Shown here in pieces: positions 32,401 to 42,756 of a stretch of 64,000 nt of DNA (position 1 is the stretch's first letter; each line of letters begins with the position of its first letter). The translations under genes were made by a program, and so were the position numbers. The notes beneath the pieces are model-generated. The model was not told where the DNA came from. It saw only the letters and a program-made list of their open reading frames with translations, and ran no database searches. The DNA comes from Nakaseomyces glabratus (lineage: Eukaryota > Ascomycota > Saccharomycetes > Saccharomycetales > Saccharomycetaceae), in NCBI RefSeq assembly GCF_010111755.1, contig NC_088954.1:603901-667900 (forward strand). Direction: 5' to 3'.

Positions 32401-34578
32401 ATGCTGGGGTTCAAGAGGAAACGGACGAACACCAACAACAACAACAACAACACGATGAATTTCGCTCCAGACTTGCTGGATGATCTGATGCTGGATGACC
32501 GCTACTTGGACGAGAACGCTATCCTGGATGACTACGACACCGCCGAGGCCGCCCTCGACCCCGTGCGGTACAAGAAGCAGCGCACGGTGTCCTTGCCGCA
32601 GCTGCCACACTCGCGGCTCTCTTACTCGTACTTCGTCAACACCCTGGACGGCTCCAACAGCGCTGCGATGACTCACGCGACTGCGAACTTGAGCTCAGCA
32701 AACATGGGCACAGCAAACCAGGGACTGCCACACCAGGCACTGGGAAGCGCGTACACACACCACAGATACCCGGCCGACGACAACGATATGTCCTCGCTCC
32801 TGGACGCATCGCTGTACATGGGCCAGAATGCGCACGCAGCGCTGGCACAGCCGGCGCTCAAGTCCGGAAACTGGGTCACCCCGCCAGCACGCATACAGAA
32901 CGACGACGAGCTGCTGCACTTGACCGGCTCTTCAAGCAAGACCCTCGAGGGCAACAGAAGCGTGCAGCTGAAGGTGGCCCACAGCGTCTCCCCTTTCACA
33001 AACGAGAACTCAACGGGCGCCGCCTCAGGAATAAGCGCAGGTTTCAAAAATAGCTTCAAGAGACTTCTCTCCCATGAACAACAACCATACGACGATAACA
33101 TACCAAGACGCAGCAGTATCGCGTCCAGAAGACGCAGCAGTGTGAAAAGGGTGCAGGACGCCCAAGGATCACTTCCGAATATGAACTACTTCCAAACAGA
33201 CAAAGACGGTCACTACATATACCAGGAAAACGACGTGTTTGGCTCAAACGGCCAGTTCGTCGTTAAGGAATTGCTGGGGCAAGGCACCTTCGGGAAAGTC
33301 TTGAAATGCGTAGATACTTACTCCCCAAATAACAAATTTGTGGCAGTGAAAGTCATAAGAGCTGTAGACAGATACAGAGAGGCAGCCAAAACAGAATTAA
33401 GAGTGCTAAGCACTATATTAGAAAATGACCCAGTAGGCCAATTCCAATGCTTACTGCTTAGAGATTGTTTTGATTATAAAAATCACATATGCCTGGTAAC
33501 GGACCTGTACGGAAGATCGGTATACGACTTTATGTGTTCTAATGGTGTGGCTAGATTTCCTGGGTCCCACATACAGGCAATAGCTAGACAGTTGATCAGA
33601 TCTGTATGTTTCTTGCATGATATGGGCATTATACATACTGATTTAAAACCGGAAAATATCCTGTTGGTGGACGAATCTTATGTGGAGTATGACCTTCCAC
33701 AAAACGTGATAGATTCTATGAGTAACAGAAGGCGAGCTGCCTCTCAGGGAAAGAGAAAGATACTGACCAATCCGGAAATTAAGATTATTGATTTTGGAAG
33801 TGCAGTTTTTCATAAGGAATATCACCCACCAGTTATATCAACAAGACATTATCGTGCTCCAGAAATTGTTTTAGGTCTGGGGTGGTCTTTCCCATGCGAT
33901 GTTTGGTCAATAGCATGCGTATTGGTGGAGCTAGTAATTGGAGAATCTCTATACCCAATTCATGAAAATTTGGAACATATGGCGATGATGCAAAGAATTA
34001 ACGGTACTCCTTTTCCTACAAAATTGATCGATAAGATGTTTTACAAGGTAAGACACAAACTAGGAAATTTGCCATCAGATCTCAATACCACGGTTGTTAG
34101 ACACTTCAATAGACAATCACTAACTTTGCAGTGGCCAGAAAAAAATAAGCGGGGCGAAATAGTTACTACAGAAAAATCAATGAAAAGAGTAATGGAGTCT
34201 TGTGATAGATTGGATGTCTATATATCAAGAGTCCTAAAACAAGATTATGGTGAACGACTAAGTATAAACTGGAACCTTTCACCCGATAAAAATTGGAGTT
34301 TAGTCAGTTCAAAACTTTTATGGAGGGGTCATCAGCATTATGATGGCAACATCTACGAGGGCTCTCATATGTTCCCTCCACAGCATAAATTAGATAAGGA
34401 CTCTTTCTTGTTCTGGTACTGGTTTGTCGATCTATGTCGTAAAATGTTTGAATTTGATCCAACTAAGAGAATTACAGCGAGGAAGGCATTGGATCATGAA
34501 TGGTTCAATTTGGGAATTTTTGATGAAGGTATTACAAACTTTGCAAATCCAAGAGCAAACTATAGAAACTCCATTTAA
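32401..34578 (+). CDS. KNS1: LAMMER-family dual-specificity protein kinase
   Basis: CLK/LAMMER kinase, in yeast acting downstream of TORC1 on Pol III transcription. The 725-residue product has a low-complexity N-terminal region with Asn runs and the block KKQRTVSLPQLPHSRLSYS shared with yeast Kns1. The kinase domain covers about 280-710: glycine loop LGQGTFGKV, ATP-binding K317 in FVAVKVIRAVDRY, catalytic D414 in HTDLKPENIL, D464 in IDFGSA, and the signature EHMAMMQRI at 525-533, this lineage's version of EHLAMMERI. The first ATG is used; another at 32455 is possible. The N-terminal third is GC-rich while the kinase domain is AT-rich, with the change near 33.2-33.4 kb. Confidence 0.95.
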   Translation: MLGFKRKRTNTNNNNNNTMNFAPDLLDDLMLDDRYLDENAILDDYDTAEAALDPVRYKKQRTVSLPQLPHSRLSYSYFVNTLDGSNSAAMTHATANLSSANMGTANQGLPHQALGSAYTHHRYPADDNDMSSLLDASLYMGQNAHAALAQPALKSGNWVTPPARIQNDDELLHLTGSSSKTLEGNRSVQLKVAHSVSPFTNENSTGAASGISAGFKNSFKRLLSHEQQPYDDNIPRRSSIASRRRSSVKRVQDAQGSLPNMNYFQTDKDGHYIYQENDVFGSNGQFVVKELLGQGTFGKVLKCVDTYSPNNKFVAVKVIRAVDRYREAAKTELRVLSTILENDPVGQFQCLLLRDCFDYKNHICLVTDLYGRSVYDFMCSNGVARFPGSHIQAIARQLIRSVCFLHDMGIIHTDLKPENILLVDESYVEYDLPQNVIDSMSNRRRAASQGKRKILTNPEIKIIDFGSAVFHKEYHPPVISTRHYRAPEIVLGLGWSFPCDVWSIACVLVELVIGESLYPIHENLEHMAMMQRINGTPFPTKLIDKMFYKVRHKLGNLPSDLNTTVVRHFNRQSLTLQWPEKNKRGEIVTTEKSMKRVMESCDRLDVYISRVLKQDYGERLSINWNLSPDKNWSLVSSKLLWRGHQHYDGNIYEGSHMFPPQHKLDKDSFLFWYWFVDLCRKMFEFDPTKRITARKALDHEWFNLGIFDEGITNFANPRANYRNSI

Positions 34579-35152
34579 AATTAAAATGGAAATTCGTAGG
34601 AGTTCTCAACATCTGATAGTTAATAGGCGCAATAAGAAAAAATAGTTACTATTCCCACCCCTTTAGTCAAGTATTTGGATTAAATTTTAAGAGATCATGA
34701 AACATATTAGTCAATATTCCTTTAATTGTATGAGTTTGAACCTAAGATACGTAGTAGTAGTAAATGTTTTTAATATTCTAAATCAGTTAGTTAATGTGAA
34801 GAATTCAATATTACATTATATTTTATCATTTTGTATTATTATCCACTTTTTTCAACGAACTAGCTCTATCATTAGATGAGTTGATGCAGAAACAGAAGCA
34901 ATTTAAAGGGTATACACTTTCCAAAAATAACAAATAACATAAGTACTGCTCCTATGAAGTCAAATCCATTCGTGCTCGCAACTGATGCAAAGAGGATTAT
35001 TAGTATTGATAGTGAATAGCAACCAATCAAAATTACAATAATACATATAATAATACATTAGGTATAACCTTTTAACTTAAAATAATAAAGAACAAGTTTG
35101 TAAACAGATGGAAGCTGTAAAGACGCAAAAAAAATTTCCTAGAAAAGGTCAT
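34579..35152. other. Convergent 3' region KNS1/SPA2
   Basis: About 570 bp of AT-rich DNA between convergent stop codons. No gene or repeat is recognisable. Confidence 0.5.
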
Positions 35153-38100
35153 CTATTTTAATCTTGCATTGAGATAGTCAATTTCTTCCTTCAAACTTGC
35201 CTCCTCAACAGTTTTCACCAATTCCTTTGTACATTTGGCCACATCAAAGGCAATACCTGCTAATCTTTGTTTAAAGTTCTTATCAGCATAATCACCATCA
35301 TTATCTTCATGAATTAGAGTACCATTCTTGTTTAACTTACACAAAACTGTCAATCGCATAGCACAATCTTGCAAACTTTGAACAACCCAGCTACCATGCT
35401 CTTTTAGATTAGCGTTACGGCTTTGGTTCATAGAAATACTTGTTGCATCAACCATTTGTCCTATAACTTCATTAATAGCATTGGATTCTGAACGTAGGTT
35501 TCCTTTTGTTGCTTGCGGTTCCTTTATGGATGTCAAGAGACTTTGAATTGTGGATATAACTTGCATTGTTTGATGTTCTAGATAGAGTAACAACTCAGAT
35601 AAAGTATTATCGGGGTTTTCAATGTCAAACGCATCAATATCAAAATTTATATCACTAGCATTTTCATTGGCATCCTCATCCTCATCCTCATCCTCCTCAT
35701 CGTCTTCGTCTTCATCGTCTTCGTCTTCATCGTCTTCTTCATCATCATCTTCGTCTTCATCGCCGGCCTCGTTGTCATTGCCGTCCTCTTCTTCACTATC
35801 GGTTTTTGTTTCAGCATTCTTACTGGTGTGAATGGTATTTTGTTGAGGACTTTCAATAACAGAATTCAGAGTATCTGCTGTGGTTATACTGGAAACTTTT
35901 TTGACATTGTCTTTTTTAATATCCTCAATAGTTTTTGTTGGCTCATCAGGCTTCTTGATGTCAACATTCTTTTTTATTGAGTCAACTGCCATTAAGTTTT
36001 TTGTCTCATGAGAGGTTATTCCTTCCATGGTATTTGGCCCAGCTCGAATGTCATCCTTTAGGCCTGAATTATTTGCAGTTCCTTGAGACTTTGTAAGCGG
36101 CTCATATTGCACACTATCATCACCTTCAAATGAACTTCTTGAGTGAGATTCCGAATCTGATTTAGGAGCTAAGGAACTTTCTTTTGCAGATGTAGATTCG
36201 AACTTTTTAAGTTCTATAGGGTGCTGATCTTTAGAAATGTCAGTATCCCTTTTATTTTGCTCTCCGCTGAGATCTACCTTTCTTAGTGATGACTTCGTGA
36301 AGCTACCCATTAGCGATAGTCCTTTTGGAGGTGATGGTTTTTCTATAGAGGGTTCTGTTAATTCTGTAGAGCTTGGGTCTGGTTTCAAATTATTCATAGA
36401 AGAAGTCGGCTCTGTAGCAACTCGACTAGACTGCACCGTATCAATAACAGGTTCAACTTCTGACTTTTTATTCGTTGAAATAGGAGCAGGTTCTGCTTGG
36501 AGTTGAAATGTATTATCATTTGTCTTGTTCGAGTCTGTCTGATTTTTCAATTCAACGACAGGAATAGATTTACCAGCAATGTTTGGATCAACTGAACTTG
36601 CAGGGTTAGATGTTTTCGGGTTATTATCTATGTCCTTAGTTACATCCTTTGATGGAGTTTTAATCTCTAAATGTCCTGATTCTTTAACGTCTCTTGAAAT
36701 TTTGGAAGGAGTTAAATCAGGTCCATTGTTTTCTTCTTTCCATCTACTTAGAGTATCCACAGATTTGCTCTCAATTTTTAGTGAAAATAAGCCTGTCCCT
36801 GAAGGCTTTCTTGAAGTTGATGCCGGGGTTAGTTTTGGACTATTTATTGCTTTCTGTGTAATTTTCAAAGGTTTTACAGGCGATTCCTCGTTTTGATCAA
36901 GAAAGGAATCCAGTTCACCTGGCTTTTGGAAGAAGGGCGTCATTTTCTGCTTTTCATCTACAACTGGTGTTGAAGGAAAGGTGGGCAATTTTGTTGATTC
37001 AGATTTTGCCATGTTATTTGTGTTATCACTGTTTAACCTTGCAATTTCTTTACCATCATACTTAATTTTGGCACTTTTTATTAATGTACAAAAAGAAAAC
37101 AGTATTTCAGTAATAGATGCCTGTAGAGTAACAACCGGTATAAGTGGACCATAAGTGGTATAATATCTCAAAGTTGTAATAGCATGTGAAACTGCTGCCT
37201 TAACAATTACATTCTGGTCATGAAACTCAGGAAGTTGTAGCTCAGACAACACTCTTGAAATTGCATCAGAAATGTAAGCCAAATACTTGAACAAAGTTTT
37301 ACCCTGTACATCAAAATGCTCTTGTTCTGACTTGTAGTTTGCATAGATAGTAGAATATATCAGATTCACATTTTTTCTAACTGTATCTACATGTTCAAAA
37401 GAAATGTATCCATTAGGATCGAAGAATTTTTGCAAATTATCAGAATCGTTAAGAAGATTATCTTCCATTAAGTTTTTAAGTGTTTTTTTGGTATCAACTG
37501 GAGGCAAATATGTTTCTCTCTTTACAGATTTTGTTGGTGATTTCATCTCTAACTCAAGTTCAGATATACGCTGTTTAAGCTGTTCATTCTCAATGGAAAG
37601 ATCCCTTATTTGAGAGTTTAGTTGGATGAAGTCCTTTTGATACCTATGTTCAATGTGATTAGAGGAGTCATCACCGTTACCTAATTCAAGAGATTGATCA
37701 CCTTCTTTGACATCTGAAATATCTTCCGCAGATCTGTATAAAGAAGAAAAGTCATTTGTACTGCTATATACATCTTGTGGTTGGTCAAATTCAAACAGTT
37801 TTGAAGCTAAATTGTTCTTCTCTTCATTACTATTCTTTGTTACCGGGGTATCATTGAGATTAAAGTCATCATTATCAGTTGAGCGAGTAGACATCTTATT
37901 ATGGGCTTCCTCTTCTTCTTCTTGTACTGCTTCAGCATTGTTGAAAGTCTTCTCAATCAAATCAGATAAATTGGTAGATTCATTTTTAGTATTACTTGTA
38001 ACATCGTCAGTCTCAGTAATTGGTTTGACTTGCTTCGTAATACCATCTAAATTTTCATTATTATCTTCTTCTTCTGATGACCAATCAATAGAGGCTTTTT

Positions 38101-38695
38101 TGGGGATGACTACTATAGGCTGTACTGTAGTTGATGTTGTAGTTTCATTGTTAGAGCTACTATTTTCATCAGTATTGGAATGCCGGTTTACGGTATTATC
38201 GCCGTTATCATCAACTCTGTTATAATTATCAACTGTGTCATCTTTAGGATCAAAAGGCATCTCTGATTTAGTACTTTGTTTCTCGTTTCCAAAATTATCA
38301 AAACCATCTGGCTTTTTAGTCGAACCGTTATGATAGTCTCTTCTATAAATCTCAAATAATATGTCGTCTATGAGATCGTTAAATCTAGTTTGGGACAACT
38401 TTGCAAGTTTCTGTCTTGCTTGGTTTCTTTTCACATGGAAGTTTGTCTTAGGTAAAAGATATTCCGGCTGGTCCTGGTCCTCATTAATACGCCTATTTAA
38501 TTCATCGGATACGTCAGTACTCAGTTCATAAAATTGAGACGGACTCAATTTTAATAACTTGGCTCTAGCTTTTTGAGCTCTAGAAGAGCTCGACCTATCT
38601 TTATTTGAGTTTGTAGCATTGAAGAAAGTTTTCAAAGCTACAAAATAGCCTTTAATGTCCTCCAATTGAGATTGTGTGAGCTCAGACATGTTCAC
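35153..38695 (-). CDS. SPA2: Polarisome scaffold Spa2
   Basis: Scaffold of the polarisome at bud and projection tips, binding Bni1, Bud6, Pea2 and cell-wall MAPK kinases. The 1180-residue product (shorter than the ~1466 of S. cerevisiae) begins with two Spa2-homology repeats: SRAQKARAKLLKLSPSQFYE near residue 38 and RNQARQKLAKLSQTRFNDL near 92. A coiled coil follows at about 340-390, then the conserved SHD-II and SHD-V type regions. The C-terminal FDIENPDNTLSELLLYLEHQ and YADKNFKQRLAGIAFDVAKC match Spa2 rather than its shorter paralogue Sph1. An almost pure Asp/Glu run near residues 977-1006 is encoded by a TCATCC/TCGTCT microsatellite at about 35675-35762 and is probably length-variable. The paralogue Sph1 lies next to CDC25 in S. 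cerevisiae, while SPA2 lies by KNS1 as here. Confidence 0.95.
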   Translation of the reverse strand: MNMSELTQSQLEDIKGYFVALKTFFNATNSNKDRSSSSRAQKARAKLLKLSPSQFYELSTDVSDELNRRINEDQDQPEYLLPKTNFHVKRNQARQKLAKLSQTRFNDLIDDILFEIYRRDYHNGSTKKPDGFDNFGNEKQSTKSEMPFDPKDDTVDNYNRVDDNGDNTVNRHSNTDENSSSNNETTTSTTVQPIVVIPKKASIDWSSEEEDNNENLDGITKQVKPITETDDVTSNTKNESTNLSDLIEKTFNNAEAVQEEEEEAHNKMSTRSTDNDDFNLNDTPVTKNSNEEKNNLASKLFEFDQPQDVYSSTNDFSSLYRSAEDISDVKEGDQSLELGNGDDSSNHIEHRYQKDFIQLNSQIRDLSIENEQLKQRISELELEMKSPTKSVKRETYLPPVDTKKTLKNLMEDNLLNDSDNLQKFFDPNGYISFEHVDTVRKNVNLIYSTIYANYKSEQEHFDVQGKTLFKYLAYISDAISRVLSELQLPEFHDQNVIVKAAVSHAITTLRYYTTYGPLIPVVTLQASITEILFSFCTLIKSAKIKYDGKEIARLNSDNTNNMAKSESTKLPTFPSTPVVDEKQKMTPFFQKPGELDSFLDQNEESPVKPLKITQKAINSPKLTPASTSRKPSGTGLFSLKIESKSVDTLSRWKEENNGPDLTPSKISRDVKESGHLEIKTPSKDVTKDIDNNPKTSNPASSVDPNIAGKSIPVVELKNQTDSNKTNDNTFQLQAEPAPISTNKKSEVEPVIDTVQSSRVATEPTSSMNNLKPDPSSTELTEPSIEKPSPPKGLSLMGSFTKSSLRKVDLSGEQNKRDTDISKDQHPIELKKFESTSAKESSLAPKSDSESHSRSSFEGDDSVQYEPLTKSQGTANNSGLKDDIRAGPNTMEGITSHETKNLMAVDSIKKNVDIKKPDEPTKTIEDIKKDNVKKVSSITTADTLNSVIESPQQNTIHTSKNAETKTDSEEEDGNDNEAGDEDEDDDEEDDEDEDDEDEDDEEDEDEDEDANENASDINFDIDAFDIENPDNTLSELLLYLEHQTMQVISTIQSLLTSIKEPQATKGNLRSESNAINEVIGQMVDATSISMNQSRNANLKEHGSWVVQSLQDCAMRLTVLCKLNKNGTLIHEDNDGDYADKNFKQRLAGIAFDVAKCTKELVKTVEEASLKEEIDYLNARLK

Positions 38696-40053
38696 TTCAA
38701 GGGAAGTATGGTTGTGCTAACCAATTATTTGTCACCTGGTATAGTTGTAAACTTGAAGTTGTATGGTTACTTGTTCAATCAATTTGACGGTCTATAGTTA
38801 TTCCTATAGTAAATATGGAATAAATAAAACGCGTAAAAAACGGCACAAATTTATGTCAATTTCAAAAGGAACCTGTTTTTTGAAACACTATTGGATCCTA
38901 TGTGTCAGTATTGATTTAGATGGTGTAATTGCTACCGGTTTGAGCAATTGAATAGAGTATAGTCCTTAGCTAGGGCGGACCTATTGTCTCAACAATGTTT
39001 GTGCTGATAGGAGCAATGCAAAATGCTATAAGGTCCTCAAAGCAATTGTTTTATGCCTCATCTACATTAAAGTAAGGAAATATATAAAGACAATAAAAAT
39101 ATTAACGAAGCTGAGACTATTTATTAAACTGAATATACTCACAAAAGAAAGAAAAATCTCTTCGTCGAAGCATTCGATGAATAACCTTTGTCTCCAAGGT
39201 TAGTCCCGAACTGCTACAATGTCTTTCATAGTTGATGTGGAAAAAAAATGTCGTTTTGGCGTACGCAAAAATCGTCCATCCTTCCACGTAACTATTACGG
39301 TAAATTCCCAATGAACAAACACGTAAATTATCATTAGCATTTGGACGTTCCCGGTTTTGAAATTCCAAAGTTCATCACTTAAATTTTGTATTTTTCCTGA
39401 AAATATTTGTTCATTATTGAAGAGTAATGCTGCTGGATAGTTCTTCTGTTGCACTTGCGATTCTCCTCTCTGTCATCTATATCACAACCAATTATAACTT
39501 ATAAATCTTATGGTTTAATTATATATTTCTTAACTTATGAAATGTTATTTAGTTAGTTTAAAGAGTTAGACTTATCTCTCTTTCACTTTATGAAACCCAT
39601 CACTACCCATTGGCTAAATGGTTGATATGATATTGCTGAATTCCCGTTACGCTTGGTGTTAAGAGTAGCAAAAGTACTAAATACATAGAGTACATAGAGT
39701 ACACAGATTGCTTGCCACACCAACAGGTTCCTCTGTCGGTCTGTATAGCTTTCCTGTTAACGTGGACAATACTTGCATCTCATTAAGCCGGGTAACAAAT
39801 ACACCAACGCGATGAGCCCGAAAGATGAGCATTTCTTTGTTTACATTAATATTATGTGGATAATAGTATGCGAAAGATAGCAATAAAAGAAGGCTTTATG
39901 CAATAGCAAAGTATCTCAGCCATTAGAAACAAATCAGGCACTGTTCTAACAAGGTCTCGGATCAGAAATATCTAGTATTCTCTACTTTCCAACTTGGTGA
40001 TTTTATGCTGGGCATAGAAAATTTTACAAAATTCATAATATAAAACAAGATAG
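38696..40053. promoter_or_regulatory. Divergent intergenic SPA2/NUD1
   Basis: About 1.36 kb between divergent starts, AT-rich, with no gene. A Reb1-type site CCGGGTAA lies at 39788-39795, about 260 bp before NUD1. A short tandem TACATAGAG duplication lies near 39684-39703. The join between the YLL block and the YOR373-374 block falls in this interval. Confidence 0.5.
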
Positions 40054-42756
40054 ATGAATAATACCGATACTAGTCTTCTGGGTAACATGCTTTTGCCTAG
40101 GGGGAATGGCACAAAGGCTTATGTTACTAACAATGAGTTTTCGGACTCTAAATTCATGTCACAACTAAAAGAGGAGGATGAAATTGAGGATACTGGTATT
40201 GATGACGGGTTAAATAGTAACAGTAGTAACAGCGATAGTGTACAGAGGGGAAATCAAATGGAAAATGAAAACGAGAATAGTGTTATGTATGCAACGGTAC
40301 AACAGAGGTCCAAGAAATATAACTCTTCCAATGATGATATACCACAATTCAGAGCCTTTTTAGGGAATCCTAATGATCAACAAAATCATAACAATACACA
40401 TGTGACAATGGATTTAACCAGTTCGAACATAAATAATGATATAGAGATCAGGAAAGAATTGCCTAATGAACTAGTAGTTACCCAAGCACTGGATGACATA
40501 TCGGGTTATTTGAATACAAACACATTTAAGAGACATGATAAACAGAATATAGGGAAAGATAAGAGAGTAGAAGAGCACTCTAATATATCTGCACATTATA
40601 ATGACACTGACCCAGCGCTGGAAGCTGTAAATATATTTCAAAATGTCCTGAAAAATCAGAAATCTAATTACGCCTTTAATGAGAGAATTGTTAGCAATCC
40701 CACCGTATCAGATTCCAGTTATTCTGATGATCTTAGCGCTAGCCGTTTGACACGTTCCAATGGCATTAACGCTGACCATGTAAATATTTCCAGACAAGAA
40801 GTTACTTCTGCTAATAAGCCTTTAGGAGGAAAGAAGCAAAGTAGGCCTGAAAGTGAATACCATCCGTCTGATAGAAACAATTCAAGCTCAGAATCTTTAT
40901 CTAATATGTCAACATCTTCCCAAACTCCGCCAACATCAGCAGAAAATTACACAAATGTTACAACAAGCCGAAAGCCAAAACCTCAGCAGATAAGTGAGCT
41001 GCCTTTAATTACTCCAGAATCTATAGGATTAATCTTTAATCAGGAGAATGGTGTTTGGCAAGAACCAGATTCACATAATCATGATATTACAAATAGTCAT
41101 ACAGTGGAAAACACAACTTCCAATTCAACGACGCAAAATACTGAAGACTCTTCGATTCACATAGATACTCATTTGGCTGAAAATTCGAATGAGGATATTC
41201 GTGTTCATAGAAGAAGAATTAATTCAAGAATTCTTCAAAGAGACGATCAATCTTTGCAAATTCGTGGACCAGTAAAGCCGAAATTTCAGAACATACATGA
41301 AGAAGATGAAGCAGACTACTTATCTGATGACACTCCACTTGATCCACCTAAAATAAATAAAAAGTTTTTAAGGAAGCATAGTGATTATTTGCAAGAAGGT
41401 ATTCTAACTGGAGATCGCAAGATATACCAAGATGTTGATTATAGAGAAACGCAATTTACTGAAGAGGAAAATATTAAGTTTAATGAAAACCTGGAAAGGT
41501 TGACATCCAGTCAAGAGGGGGGGATTGCTAAAAGGTCATCTTCACCTTTACATCATCCAGGTGATTTATCTTACCGGCAAAACAAAACAGACTTAGTCTC
41601 AGTCTTAACTGACAAATTAAAAGATATCAGTGATTGGGAAGCTGTAAAGGAAATAGTATTGAGTGAAGAAAACCTTCCTAGTGTTGTTGGCTTGAATGCA
41701 TTTTTACCTAATCTGAAACACTTTGAAATCTGTAATTCTAGATTATCAACATTAGAAGGTACACCAGAAGGCGTAGTCGAACTGTTTGCGTCCAAGAATT
41801 GTTTGTCCAGTACCCATATTTTATCAACTAAATTCAACCACCTGGAGGTCATTGATATTTCATTTAATACAATCAGTTCCTTATACCACTGTTTTGATGG
41901 GTTACTGCACTTAAGAAAAATAATAGCACACCACAATAATATTAGTAGTATAGCGGGTCTATATGATATTCCAAGGTTACAATGTCTCGATCTGTCCCAT
42001 AATTCATTTGAAGGTGTAATTGATTTTTCGATGCTTCAGGACTTAACTGGCGAGTATCCTTCCTGGATGAATTCACTAAAATTCTTGGATTTTTCAAATA
42101 ACCCCATTTCAGATATGAGACGAATTAATCATTTGACAGCACTCGAATCTTTAGATATTACAAATACAAACATCAAGGAATTAGAGTGCCAAAATACATA
42201 CAGCTCTACCAATTTAACTTCGATTTATTTTGATGCGAAACTAAGCATAGAGAGATGTTTATTTAACAATAGTTTCTCGTCTGTCATTAAGTTGATCGTA
42301 TCAGGAACTCCAAATTTTCAGCTATCTGATATTCCAAAACATATCCAAAGACTTGCAATACGAGGTGAAAGTAAAGATCAATTGGATAACAGTAAACTAT
42401 CAGAGTTCATGGGGTATATTGATGGCCAAAGTTATGATATTAAAACTACGGATAAGATTTATCACGGTAATGACAGCAATCCTCTATTAGTGCATTTGGA
42501 GATTACAGGTCATTTGAAACTAAATAAGCTACCTGTAACTTTACAGCAAAAGCTTCCGTTTTTGAAGACACTAAATTTGGATTCGAATGCACTTGATAGT
42601 GCCTACAATATAATTGAATCAATCCCGACTACATACATACAGGATTTATACCTGACAAACAATAGCCTATGCTCCCCTTTCTCATCATTAAGTTCATCAA
42701 AATTGGAAGAAGCTTTAAGAATTGCATGTCCAAACATTAAGGAAGTGTTAATTTAG
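40054..42756 (+). CDS. NUD1: Spindle pole body leucine-rich-repeat scaffold Nud1
   Basis: Outer-plaque scaffold of the spindle pole body that anchors astral microtubules and recruits the mitotic exit network (Tem1, Cdc15, Mob1-Dbf2). The 900-residue product has a long Ser/Asn-rich N-terminal region, including NTNTFKRHDK and QKSNYAFNERIV, segments with counterparts in yeast Nud1. Leucine-rich repeats then run from about 540 to the end (LKHFEICNSRLSTLEG, LEVIDISFNTISSL, LQCLDLSHNSFEG, LKFLDFSNNPISD, LKTLNLDSNALDS). The identity rests on this architecture and on the neighbour ALD4, matching YOR373W-YOR374W. Confidence 0.9.
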   Translation: MNNTDTSLLGNMLLPRGNGTKAYVTNNEFSDSKFMSQLKEEDEIEDTGIDDGLNSNSSNSDSVQRGNQMENENENSVMYATVQQRSKKYNSSNDDIPQFRAFLGNPNDQQNHNNTHVTMDLTSSNINNDIEIRKELPNELVVTQALDDISGYLNTNTFKRHDKQNIGKDKRVEEHSNISAHYNDTDPALEAVNIFQNVLKNQKSNYAFNERIVSNPTVSDSSYSDDLSASRLTRSNGINADHVNISRQEVTSANKPLGGKKQSRPESEYHPSDRNNSSSESLSNMSTSSQTPPTSAENYTNVTTSRKPKPQQISELPLITPESIGLIFNQENGVWQEPDSHNHDITNSHTVENTTSNSTTQNTEDSSIHIDTHLAENSNEDIRVHRRRINSRILQRDDQSLQIRGPVKPKFQNIHEEDEADYLSDDTPLDPPKINKKFLRKHSDYLQEGILTGDRKIYQDVDYRETQFTEEENIKFNENLERLTSSQEGGIAKRSSSPLHHPGDLSYRQNKTDLVSVLTDKLKDISDWEAVKEIVLSEENLPSVVGLNAFLPNLKHFEICNSRLSTLEGTPEGVVELFASKNCLSSTHILSTKFNHLEVIDISFNTISSLYHCFDGLLHLRKIIAHHNNISSIAGLYDIPRLQCLDLSHNSFEGVIDFSMLQDLTGEYPSWMNSLKFLDFSNNPISDMRRINHLTALESLDITNTNIKELECQNTYSSTNLTSIYFDAKLSIERCLFNNSFSSVIKLIVSGTPNFQLSDIPKHIQRLAIRGESKDQLDNSKLSEFMGYIDGQSYDIKTTDKIYHGNDSNPLLVHLEITGHLKLNKLPVTLQQKLPFLKTLNLDSNALDSAYNIIESIPTTYIQDLYLTNNSLCSPFSSLSSSKLEEALRIACPNIKEVLI

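Noticed and set aside
35622..35831. Poly-serine frame opposite SPA2
   Set aside because: It is antisense of the Asp/Glu microsatellite.
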